The position numbers and the translations under genes are program-made. Below the pieces are notes generated by a model that did not search any database, was not told where the DNA came from, and worked only from the letters and a program-made list of their open reading frames with translations. Source: Desulfobacteraceae bacterium (GTDB lineage: Bacteria; Desulfobacterota; Desulfobacteria; Desulfobacterales; ETH-SRB1). From it: a stretch of DNA of 37,455 bases. Location: NCBI GenBank assembly GCA_030593145.1, contig JAUVHU010000017.1:1-37455 (forward strand). The letters are read 5' to 3'. This document shows, one piece after another, positions 25,412 through 33,738 of this stretch (position 1 is its first letter; every line of letters begins with the position of its first letter).

Positions 25412-27337
25412 ATGATAGAGGAACCCAAAAAATCCACAATACAAGGCTCAGCCACTATCCTGATCATAGATGATGACCCTGGGACATGTCAGACCTTGAA
25501 CCATATCCTGAAGGGAAAAGGGTATCTACCTGCTTGCGTTAATAATGGCAAAGATGCGATTAAGGCTGTCCAAGACGGATTCGTCAACCTTGCCCTGATA
25601 GATCTGAAACTACCTGACATGCCTGGTCTCGATGTCCTGGAAAAAATCAAGGAATTGTCTCCGGATACCGAGGCTGTGATCATCACCGGTCATGCTTCAG
25701 TCGATACAGCTGTTCAGGCAATGCATGATGCCTTCAGCTATGTGACCAAACCTATCGATATGGATCATCTGCTGTCCATTATTGCCAGGGCTCTGGAAAA
25801 GCAGACACTGCGTACAGAACGAAAACAAGCGCAAGATGCTTTACGTGAAAGTGAAGAGAAACTCGCTGGGATTCTCGGTTCTGTGACAGACCACATGAGC
25901 ATGATAGACAAGAAATACAATATTTTATGGGCCAATAATATCGCAAAGAGTTTATTCGGATCCGATCTGGTTGGGAAGAAATGCTATGCCGCATACCACG
26001 GGCACAGCAAGGTTTGCGAACTGTGCGCGGTAGAAAACTGTTTCAAAGATGGCAAGACTCATCATCATGAAATCGAAGCTACAGCAGCCGATGGGAGTCA
26101 AATGACCTTCTGGTGTACAACAAGCGTGGCTGCACGCTATGAAGATGGCCGACCAAAGACGGTATTGGAAATTTCACGCGATATCACGGAACGCAAGAAA
26201 TTAGAGGCCCAGTTCTTTAAGGCCCAAAAGATGGAGGCCATCGGCACCCTGGCCGGAGGGATCGCGCACGATTTCAACAACATATTGACGGTTATTCTGG
26301 GTGATGCGCAGTTGATATCTATGGATATTGATCCCGCAAATCCTCATTATGAATTAGCAAAGGAAATTGAGAATCGAGTCAAAGCAGGCGCTAACCTTAC
26401 AAAACAGCTTCTTGGTTTTGCAAGAAGTGGAAAATATGAAATAAAGCCAATTAATTTAAATGAGGTGGTTCGAGAAAGCTCTACCACATTTGGCAGGGCA
26501 AAAAAAGAGATTACCCTCCATCGAAAGCTCCAAAAGAACTTGTCTCCAATTGAAGCGGACAGAGGACAGATCGAGCAGGTTTTGATGAATCTCTATGTAA
26601 ATGCCGCCTATGCGATGCCGTCCGGCGGAGATCTATATCTAAAAACACGTGTTATCGCCAATGAAGACACTCAGGGCAAGCATTTTAGTATTGAGCCGGC
26701 CAACCATGTGCTACTCTCTGTTACAGATACCGGTGTAGGCATGGATAAGGAGACGCTGGAACGAATCTTTGACCCGTTCTTTACTACCCGGAAGATGGGA
26801 CGGGGGACAGGTCTGGGGTTGGCTTCTGTTTACGGCATCATCAAAGCCCACAAAGGATATATTAAAGTAGAGTCTGAGCAAGACCGTGGGACTACCTTTA
26901 AGATCTACTTCCCCGTATCTGAAAAGGAAGTTGCGAAACCTGCAAAAATTGCTGATCAGGTGCTCAAGGGCACAGAAACAATACTTTTGGTAGACGATGA
27001 AGCACCGGTATTAAAAACAGGCGCGAAGATCTTGAATACGTTGGGTTACACCGTACTCAAAGCCAAAAGCGGCCATGAGGCAGTGAACATCTATAAAACC
27101 AACCAAAAGAAAATTGACATGGTTATCCTGGATATGATCATGCCTGATATAGGCGGCGGCAAAGTCTATGATCTAATGAAACAGATCAATCCGGACATAA
27201 AAGTCCTTCTTTGCAGCGGCTACAGCATTGATGGGCGATCAACTGAGATATTGGAACACGGATGCAATGGATTTATCCAGAAGCCGTTTGACGTAAAGAA
27301 TCTGTCCGGGATAATAAGAGAAATTCTGGAGGAATAA
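25412..27337 (+). CDS. Hybrid kinase REC-PAS-HisKA-HATPase-REC, copy 1
   Basis: A soluble 641-residue protein with two receivers. N-terminal REC (15-125): acidic D20-D22, phosphoacceptor D64, T92, K113. PAS (about 145-262) with C191, C202, C205, C210 and C235 plus a THHHE stretch. HisKA has His286 in GGIAHDFNNIL, then HATPase (NLYVNAAYAM, DTGVGMD, GRGTGLGL). C-terminal REC (about 520-640) has LVDDEAP and DMIMPD. The N-terminal REC probably receives phosphate from another kinase and controls this kinase; the C-terminal REC is its own relay site. Compared with copy 2, one Ala codon is missing in MHDAFSY (MHDAAFSY there). It has no membrane segment or DNA-binding output. Confidence 0.93.
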   Translation: MIEEPKKSTIQGSATILIIDDDPGTCQTLNHILKGKGYLPACVNNGKDAIKAVQDGFVNLALIDLKLPDMPGLDVLEKIKELSPDTEAVIITGHASVDTAVQAMHDAFSYVTKPIDMDHLLSIIARALEKQTLRTERKQAQDALRESEEKLAGILGSVTDHMSMIDKKYNILWANNIAKSLFGSDLVGKKCYAAYHGHSKVCELCAVENCFKDGKTHHHEIEATAADGSQMTFWCTTSVAARYEDGRPKTVLEISRDITERKKLEAQFFKAQKMEAIGTLAGGIAHDFNNILTVILGDAQLISMDIDPANPHYELAKEIENRVKAGANLTKQLLGFARSGKYEIKPINLNEVVRESSTTFGRAKKEITLHRKLQKNLSPIEADRGQIEQVLMNLYVNAAYAMPSGGDLYLKTRVIANEDTQGKHFSIEPANHVLLSVTDTGVGMDKETLERIFDPFFTTRKMGRGTGLGLASVYGIIKAHKGYIKVESEQDRGTTFKIYFPVSEKEVAKPAKIADQVLKGTETILLVDDEAPVLKTGAKILNTLGYTVLKAKSGHEAVNIYKTNQKKIDMVILDMIMPDIGGGKVYDLMKQINPDIKVLLCSGYSIDGRSTEILEHGCNGFIQKPFDVKNLSGIIREILEE

Positions 27338-27352
27338 AGCGTAAAAAAATTT

Positions 27353-27525
27353 AAAGTTTGAAGTGCCTAAAGCAATTCAAGTGCCTAAAGTTTGAAGTTA
27401 AGGAGTGCGCTTTCAGCGCAGGCAATTATAGAAATTGGCAGAATACCTTAACTTTAGGCACTTTAAACTTTGAACTTCAAACTTCTCAAATGGCAGCATA
27501 CCTTAACTTTAGGCACTTTAAACTT
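27353..27525. repeat. Family D palindromic repeat, copy 1
   Basis: Built from GTTTGAA-type heptamers and the block GTGCCTAAAGTTTGAAGTTA, a central TGCGC...GCGCA hairpin, and the inverted TAACTTTAGGCAC block, the last repeated a second time. It fills most of the gap between hybrid 1 and the REC-REC gene; small open frames across it are by-products. Confidence 0.8.
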
Positions 27526-27580
27526 ATTAGTGTACTTTGGGCACTTGAAATTTCTTATACGGCATGAGAGAAAGGAAAAC

Positions 27581-28345
27581 ATGACACAGAATCCAGCAAA
27601 CCCGTTCAGTATCCTGATAGTTGATGACGATGACGGGATGACACAAACCCTGAACTATATCCTCACGGAAAAAGGCTATGAAGTAGAAACAGCCAAAGAC
27701 GGCCTCAGCGCTCTATCGCGGCTTAAAGAAAAATCATTTGATTTTGTCTTAACAGACATCAGGATGCAGGGCATGAATGGCGTGGAGCTATTAAAAAAGA
27801 TCAACAAATTGTCCCCAGGCACCACAACAATAATGATGACGGCTTACACCCTGCCCGAACTGGTCGAAGAAGCAAAGAGAGAGGGAGCGCTGGCTGTTTT
27901 TCCCAAGCCCTTGAACCTGGACAAATTAATCGTCTTTATTGATGAAATTATTGCTCATAAGTCGATATTGATTTTAGACGATGATGTCGATTTTTGCAAG
28001 TCACTTCAAAACCTGCTTAATAGCAAGGGTTATAATATCACCTTTGCCACCGAAGTCGATGAAGCCATCAACCTTATGTTAGGATCTAAATACTACGTCA
28101 TATTTCTGGACATGAAGTTAAACGGAACAACCGGCCTGGATGCCCTGATCGCCATAAAAAAAGTTGACCCCAAGGTAATCGTAGCGCTCATAACAGCTTA
28201 CCGGCAGGAGATGGCGGGATTGGTTCAAGAATCTCTCAAAAAGGGCGCTTGCAACTGCTTTTACAAGCCACTGGATATAGACAAGCTTCTGAGATTATTG
28301 AAAGATATAGAAAGAAAAAAGTTACATGGGATACTGGGAGGGTGA
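27581..28345 (+). CDS. Tandem-receiver response regulator (REC-REC), no output domain
   Basis: A 254-residue protein made of two receiver domains. REC1 (10-122): DDDD at 15-18, phosphoacceptor D59, T88, K109. REC2 (127-245): LDDD at 132-135, phosphoacceptor D177, T at about 205, K at about 229. Both have intact phosphorylation residues. No DNA-binding, enzymatic or HPt domain follows, so it probably acts as a phosphate shuttle, sink or protein-binding switch among the surrounding kinases. The ATG at 27581 with AAAGGAA upstream is preferred; in-frame codons further upstream read through repeat D. Confidence 0.9.
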   Translation: MTQNPANPFSILIVDDDDGMTQTLNYILTEKGYEVETAKDGLSALSRLKEKSFDFVLTDIRMQGMNGVELLKKINKLSPGTTTIMMTAYTLPELVEEAKREGALAVFPKPLNLDKLIVFIDEIIAHKSILILDDDVDFCKSLQNLLNSKGYNITFATEVDEAINLMLGSKYYVIFLDMKLNGTTGLDALIAIKKVDPKVIVALITAYRQEMAGLVQESLKKGACNCFYKPLDIDKLLRLLKDIERKKLHGILGG

Positions 28346-28349
28346 GGAA

Positions 28350-28512
28350 AAGTTTGAAGTTTAAAGTGCCTAAAGTTTGAAGTTAAGGAATGCGCCTTTC
28401 GGCGCAGTCAATCTATAGAAAATGGCAACATTCCTTAACTTTAGGCACTTCAAACTTCTCAAATGGCAGAACACCTTAACTTTAGGCATTTCAAACTTTA
28501 AACTTCAAACTT
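28350..28512. repeat. Family D palindromic repeat, copy 2
   Basis: The clearest copy: AAGTTTGAAGTTTAAAGTGC, then TAAAGTTTGAAGTTAAGG, a CGCCTTTCGGCG tetraloop-type hairpin, then inverted TTAACTTTAGGCACTTCAAA twice. It fills the gap between the REC-REC gene and hybrid 2. Confidence 0.85.
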
Positions 28513-28536
28513 ATAATGTAACGAGGCATAGTAAAT

Positions 28537-30468
28537 ATGATAGAGGAGTCCAAAAAATCCATAATACAAGACTTAGCTACTATCCTAATTATAGATGACG
28601 ACCCTGGGACATGTCAGACACTGACCCATATCCTGAAGGAAAAAGGGTATCTCCCCTCTTCCGTCAGCAATGGCAAGGATGCCATCAAGGCTGTCCAGGA
28701 CGGATTCGTCAACCTTGCCCTGATAGATCTGAAACTACCTGACATGCCTGGTCTCGATGTTCTGGAAAAGATCAAGGAATTATCGCCGGATACCGAGGCT
28801 GTGATCATCACCGGTCATGCCTCAATCGACACAGCAGTTCAGGCAATGCATGACGCGGCCTTCAGCTATGTGACCAAACCTATCGACATGGATTATTTAC
28901 TGGCCATTATTGCGAGAGCACTGGAGAAACAAAAATTACAAATAGAGCGAAAGCGAAACGAGGAGGAATTGCGGGAGGAAAAAGAGTTCTCTGACACTTT
29001 GTTTCAAAATACGCCTTTTGGCATCATGCTGGTGAACAGCAAAAAAAAGGTTATTGAAATAAATCGTGCCGCGCTTGATATTCTCGGTCGATCAAAAAAG
29101 GATGTGCTCGGAAAAGTCTGTCATGAATTTATATGCTCGACAGAAAAAAATGAGTGTCCCATTTTTGATAGAGGAGAAGAAATTAACAATTCTGAGCGAT
29201 CAGCCCTTAACGCACAGGGTGACACGATACCTGTTTTAAAGAGTGTGGTGCCGATCAAGATAAAAGGCGAGACATGTCTTTTGGAAACTTTCCTGGACAT
29301 AAGCGAACGCAAGAAACTGGAGGCTCAACTACTTCAAGCCCAGAAGATGGAGGCAGTTGGAACACTTGCAGGCGGCATCGCCCATGACCTTAACAACATT
29401 CTTCAGGCCATTTCCGGCTATTCCCAGCTCCTGATGTTAAAAAAAGATACAAACAACCGTGACTACAATATGTTGAAAGCGATTGGGCACTCAATCCAAA
29501 GAGCCGCTGAACTCACAAAACAGCTTCTGACATTCAGCCGTAAGATAGAAAGCAAGCTACGGCCGGTCGATCTTAATCATGAGGTTTTACAAGTCTCTAA
29601 ATTACTTAAAAGAACCATTCCCAAGATGATCAGTATAGAAACAAACCTTGCGGGCGATCTGAGAATAACCAATGCAGACCCGTCACAACTTGAGCAGATA
29701 ATGATGAATCTCGGGGTCAACGCCAAGGATGCCATGCCTGACGGCGGCAAACTGATCTTTCAAACAGAAAATATTACGCTTGACGAACAATACTGTAAAG
29801 CATTTGAGATCAAACCTGGCAACTATGCACTGTTGAGCGTTTCAGATACCGGCTTCGGCATGGATCAAGAGACTGTGAAACATATCTTTGAACCATTCTT
29901 TACTACCAAGGAAAGGGGTAAAGGCACCGGATTGGGCCTGTCCATGGTCTATGGCATTGTAAAAAACCATGGCGGCCATATCACATGTTACAGTAAACAT
30001 GGCCAGGGCACCACCTTTAGAATCTATTTTCCGGCGCTGGAAGCAGAAAGCAGGGAGCAAAAAGCCGAGAGCAAAAAAGAAGAAATTGTCGGGGGAAGTG
30101 AAACTATCCTCATGGTAGATGATGATGAGATATTGCTCAACCTTGGGCAAGATATGTTGGGCGAATATGGTTATACCACTGTCGCGGCTGAGACCGGGGA
30201 GAAGGCTATTGAGTTATACAAAGCGCAAAAAGATCGAATCGACCTGGTAACTCTCGATATAGGCATGCCCGGAATGGGCGGCCACAAGTGCCTAAAGGAA
30301 CTTCTCAGGATTGACCCGGACGTAAGGATTGTAATCGCCACCGGTTATGCCGCCACCGGAAAGGTCAAAGAACTTCTGGACTCCGGCGCTAAAGACTATA
30401 TTGGAAAGCCGTATCAGTTAAAAGATATACTAAAGAAGGTGCGGGAGGTTTTGGATAAGGGAAAATAA
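28537..30468 (+). CDS. Hybrid kinase REC-PAS-HisKA-HATPase-REC, copy 2
   Basis: A 643-residue soluble hybrid with the same plan as copy 1. N-terminal REC with D20-D22, D64 and K114; PAS (about 145-265), which resembles a different PAS type and has C-x4-C-x6-C near residues 193-205; HisKA with His283 in GGIAHDLNNIL; HATPase (NLGVNAKDAM, DTGFGMD, GKGTGLGL); C-terminal REC (about 520-640) with MVDDDE and DIGMPG. The first 130 residues are nearly identical to copy 1 at DNA level, while the PAS differs, so the receiver appears recently copied or converted onto a different sensor module. The C-terminal linker is rich in charged EQKAESKKEE repeats. Confidence 0.93.
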   Translation: MIEESKKSIIQDLATILIIDDDPGTCQTLTHILKEKGYLPSSVSNGKDAIKAVQDGFVNLALIDLKLPDMPGLDVLEKIKELSPDTEAVIITGHASIDTAVQAMHDAAFSYVTKPIDMDYLLAIIARALEKQKLQIERKRNEEELREEKEFSDTLFQNTPFGIMLVNSKKKVIEINRAALDILGRSKKDVLGKVCHEFICSTEKNECPIFDRGEEINNSERSALNAQGDTIPVLKSVVPIKIKGETCLLETFLDISERKKLEAQLLQAQKMEAVGTLAGGIAHDLNNILQAISGYSQLLMLKKDTNNRDYNMLKAIGHSIQRAAELTKQLLTFSRKIESKLRPVDLNHEVLQVSKLLKRTIPKMISIETNLAGDLRITNADPSQLEQIMMNLGVNAKDAMPDGGKLIFQTENITLDEQYCKAFEIKPGNYALLSVSDTGFGMDQETVKHIFEPFFTTKERGKGTGLGLSMVYGIVKNHGGHITCYSKHGQGTTFRIYFPALEAESREQKAESKKEEIVGGSETILMVDDDEILLNLGQDMLGEYGYTTVAAETGEKAIELYKAQKDRIDLVTLDIGMPGMGGHKCLKELLRIDPDVRIVIATGYAATGKVKELLDSGAKDYIGKPYQLKDILKKVREVLDKGK

Positions 30469-30569
30469 GTGCCTAAAGTTAAGGTATACTGCCAATTTTT
30501 ATAGATTGACTGCGCCGAAGGCGCACGCCTCAACTTTAAACTTCAAACTTTAGGCACTTCAAACTTTAA
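30469..30569. repeat. Family D palindromic repeat, copy 3 (inverted, shorter)
   Basis: Starts GTGCCTAAAGTTAAGG at the base after the hybrid 2 stop, has a TGCGCCGAAGGCGCA hairpin in the centre and ends with TTTAGGCACTTCAAACTTTA. Relative to copies 1 and 2 the central hairpin is reversed. Confidence 0.8.
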
Positions 30570-30582
30570 CGGGTAAGGATTT

Positions 30583-31203
30583 ATGAAAAAAGGACTATCC
30601 ACAAGCACACTAATAGCCTGCGTGGCGGCTTTGTCGGTCATCATCACCACTATATACATAACTTACTTATTTCAAAAGAATTTTGAAGCAACCCTTGTTT
30701 CGCAAACGCAGCAGCAGTTGTTGACAATTGCAAAATCTACCGCAAAGAACCTGGAAGAATTTATCGCTGAGTATTCAAAAGATCTAAATCTCCTTGCAAG
30801 AAACCCGTTTCATCAAGAAGAACTCTACAGAAAGATCCTGCATGACAAGCCTGACAGTGGATATTGTCCGCTCAAGGATTTTTATGAAGTTCACCAAAAT
30901 GAAATAGATGCCCTTACCGCATTGGACGCTAACGGCATTATGCTTCATAGGCACCCTTTTATAAAAAACAGACCTGGAATAGATAAAACGGATAAACCAG
31001 GTGTGACTTCTGTGCTGAGAGAACTTAAGCCTAATGTCAGTGAGGTATTTTATAACAACTTGGGGAAACCCGCCATCTCTATCTCAGAGCCGGTATTCTA
31101 TAAAAGTGAATTTGCGGGAATAGTTCGATGGATGATTCAAATCGATACTATCTCTGAACGTTTTGTTCTGCCGATCAAGGCGGGAAAGAAAGGCCTTTCC
31201 TGA
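30583..31203 (+). pseudogene. 5' part of a broken Cache-PAS histidine kinase
   Basis: 206 codons encode TM1 (about 8-29) and the first half of a periplasmic dCache-type sensor domain (PDSGYCPLKDFYEVHQNEIDALT..., DANGIMLHRHP, SEPVFYKSEFAGIVRWMIQID). The frame ends in TGA after IKAGKKGLS. The rest of the kinase continues in another frame from 31193 (AFPDLDWSG). In intact relatives about 30 residues (the second Cache strand set with a D-x-x-G-x-x-x-S-H-P motif) would lie between AGKKG and FPDxDWSG, so the break looks like an internal deletion with a frame change rather than a single-base slip. AAGGA precedes the ATG at 30583. Confidence 0.8.
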
Positions 31204-32725
31204 TCTTGATTGGTCCGGCGTACACAAAATGGCAGAAGAACGCTCCAAAGGCAAAGAGGGGAGCGCTATTGTCTATTGCCCCATGAAAGCGAAAAAAGAA
31301 AGCGCTAATAAACTCATAAAGAGAATAACAAGCTATTCCCCTATTCGCATAGGAAACAGAACCTGGTCGATTACCGTCAATATACCGTATTCTGAACTCA
31401 CAGGTCCGCTTCACAAACACGCAAGGAACACATTTGGGCTTGCAGGGATTGTTATATTGCTGTTCGGAGCCGGAGGAGTCGCTTTTTTCAGAGTCCAAAA
31501 GAAGAAAGCCGAGCTTGAAACAGAGGCCAAATATCTGAAGCAGCTCGTAAGTGGGGCAATGGCGCTGAAGAAGAGCGAGGAGAAACTTGCAGGGATTGTC
31601 AGTTCTGTAACGGATCATATGAGCATGGTGGATGAGAAATTTAATATTGTGTGGACCAACGATGTCGCAAAGGGTCTGTTTGGGCCGGACATAGTAGGCA
31701 AGAAATGTTATGCCGCCTACAAGGGACGTAACAAAGCTTGCGAAAGCTGTGCGGCGAAAAGCTGTTTTGAAGATGGAAAAACTCACCACCATGAAGTAAA
31801 AATTGTCCGGGCAGATGGGAATCAAAAAATATACTGGTGCACAGCCAGTGTGGCAGCTTGGCATGAAGACGGTCGTCCACGAATGGTCGTGGAGTTTTTG
31901 CGCGATATCACAGATCGCGAACAGCGTGAGGAACAGCTAAGGCAATATACCGCTGCCCTGGAAGAGGCTCGAAGTAATTTAGAGCAAAAAGTTGAAGAAA
32001 GAACAAGGGAACTGAAAGAGACGCAAAAAGCGCTGGTTCGCAATGAAAGGCTTGCCGCTCTGGGACAATTGGCGGGCAGCGTCGGCCATGAGCTTCGCAA
32101 TCCCCTCGGGATAATAAAGAATGCCGGCTACTTTCTCAATATGAAGATAGATACCTTTAAAAATGATGCTGTCAAAGAGAATATCGATATAATCAACAAA
32201 GAGACAAATATCGCCGCCAAGATCATCTCCGACCTTTTGGATTTCGCGCGTATCAAGGAGCCGGAACGCCGGGAGGTAGATATCAATCAACTAATCACGG
32301 ATACACTATCCAGATCCTTGAAGATGGAACGTATCACAGTGACCAAAAATTTTGCTGACAATATACCCCCCGTCTCCATCGATCCGCTTCAGGTAAGCCA
32401 GGTATTTCTCAACCTGATTGAAAATGCCGGGCAGGCCATGGAAAAAGGCGGAACCCTCAAGATATCCACAAGGGTGATAGATGGCGCCACAGAAGCCGTC
32501 TTTGCCGACGAGGGCCGAGGTATCCCCAAAAACGATCTGGATAAGATATTCGAGCCCCTCTTTACCACCAAAACGAGAGGAATAGGCTTGGGGCTCTCAG
32601 TCTCAAAAAGTCTGGCCAAGGCAAACGGGGCGAATATTCTGGTGGAGAGCGAGGAGGGAAAGGGGAGTAGATTTGTGGTGAGGTTTGGGGGGGAGGAAGT
32701 TGGCAAGGTAGATCGCGAAATATAG
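31193..32725 (+). pseudogene. 3' part of the broken Cache-PAS histidine kinase (intact kinase core)
   Basis: About 511 codons remain open: end of the Cache domain (AFPDLDWSG...SYSPIRIGNRTWSITV), TM2 (about 31436-31495), a PAS domain with the same five-Cys/HHH motif as hybrid 1 (GKKCYAAYKG...CESCAAKSCF...HHHE...YWC), coiled coil, HisKA with VGHELRNPLG and an HATPase domain ending VVRFGGEEV. All kinase motifs are intact, so the core may have been lost only recently or may still be made from an internal start (an ATG at 31229 lacks a clear Shine-Dalgarno sequence). A sequencing or assembly error at 31190-31203 is the alternative to a true pseudogene. Confidence 0.8.
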
Positions 32726-32733
32726 GAGGCATC

Positions 32734-33738
32734 ATGAGGTCATGGAAAATTGCACTGATAATATCTGCTGCGTTTATCATTACAAATCTTTCCGCATGCG
32801 AACAAGCTGAAAGAGACAGCGAAGCTAAGAAGACTGAAAAGCCGTATAAGGTGGCTATCCTTCTGGTCTCAGACATGTATCTGCCTCTGTCGGCTGAAGG
32901 GCTTAAACAAGGGATGCTGGAATTAGGCTATCGTGAAGGAACCGATGTAGAGTATATCATTTACAACGCCGAAGGGGATACCGCCAAACTCCCGCTTTTA
33001 GCCCGGAAGATCGTAGACAGCAGTCCAGACGTTATATGCCCCTCCATCATACCCGCCATCAATGCCGTCAGGAAAACGGCTACCGACCTCCCTGTGGTCT
33101 TTCTGGAGTCCATGTACCCTGTAGAATTCGGCGTGGTAAAGAGCCTTACAAGGCCGGGCGCCAACTATACCGGAGTGAGCAATATGACAGGCCCCATGTC
33201 CGGGAAACGCCTGGAACTCCTGAAGGAAATGGTTCCGGATATCAAGCGGGTCGCAGTCATTTGCAATCCTGACAATCGCGTCTCTAAATTGTCCCTTGGG
33301 GAGACGAAAAAGGCGGCATTCAGGCTCGGTCTGGAACTGGAAGTCTATCTTGTTTATAAACACGAGGAAGTGGACGAAGCAATTGCCAGGGTGGCATCAG
33401 GAACCGCCGATGCCCTGGTCCTGAATCCGGACTTCATGATATTTTCGCGGTTAGACAAAATCGCGGCCATGGCCCTGAGGAAGAAAATCCCGACCATTGG
33501 AATTGACCAAACACAGGTAAAGACAGGAATTCTCGCAAGCTACGGAGGAGGTCTGAAGGAGATCGCCCGTCAGGCAGCACGCCATGTTGATAAAATCCTG
33601 AAAGGCCATTCGCCCGCAGAAATCCCTGTTGAACCCCCGCGCAGATACAAGCTCTATGTAAACATGAAAACCGCTGAAGCAATCGGCGTTAAATTGCCTG
33701 AAGAGATATTGCATCAGGCAGCAGGATATTACCGATGA
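32734..33738 (+). CDS. ABC_sub_bind-type lipoprotein coupled to a kinase
   Basis: A 334-residue substrate-binding protein of the ABC_sub_bind (TrpX-like) family. The signal peptide ends in lipobox NLSAC with Cys22 and Glu at +2. Family landmarks: YKVAILLVSD near 38-47, LKQGMLELGYREGTDVEYIIYNAEGD, ARKIVDSSPDVICPSIIPAINAVRKTA, SLTRPGANYTGVSNM and KRVAVICNPDN. GGAGG stands 6 bases before the ATG at 32734, 8 bp after the broken kinase. The stop overlaps the start of the 1140-residue kinase as ATGA. With no permease or ATPase nearby it is probably a dedicated sensor for that kinase. Ligand unknown; characterised relatives bind aromatic amino acids. Confidence 0.88.
   Translation: MRSWKIALIISAAFIITNLSACEQAERDSEAKKTEKPYKVAILLVSDMYLPLSAEGLKQGMLELGYREGTDVEYIIYNAEGDTAKLPLLARKIVDSSPDVICPSIIPAINAVRKTATDLPVVFLESMYPVEFGVVKSLTRPGANYTGVSNMTGPMSGKRLELLKEMVPDIKRVAVICNPDNRVSKLSLGETKKAAFRLGLELEVYLVYKHEEVDEAIARVASGTADALVLNPDFMIFSRLDKIAAMALRKKIPTIGIDQTQVKTGILASYGGGLKEIARQAARHVDKILKGHSPAEIPVEPPRRYKLYVNMKTAEAIGVKLPEEILHQAAGYYR

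Noticed and set aside
27358-27567. 69-residue frame in the gap before the REC-REC gene, and N-terminal extension of that gene from 27470
   Set aside because: Both are translations of repeat D; the ATG at 27581 with AAAGGAA is better.
31175-31864. 229-residue minus-strand frame opposite the broken kinase
   Set aside because: Antisense to conserved Cache and PAS coding sequence; it has no start signal and no family resemblance.
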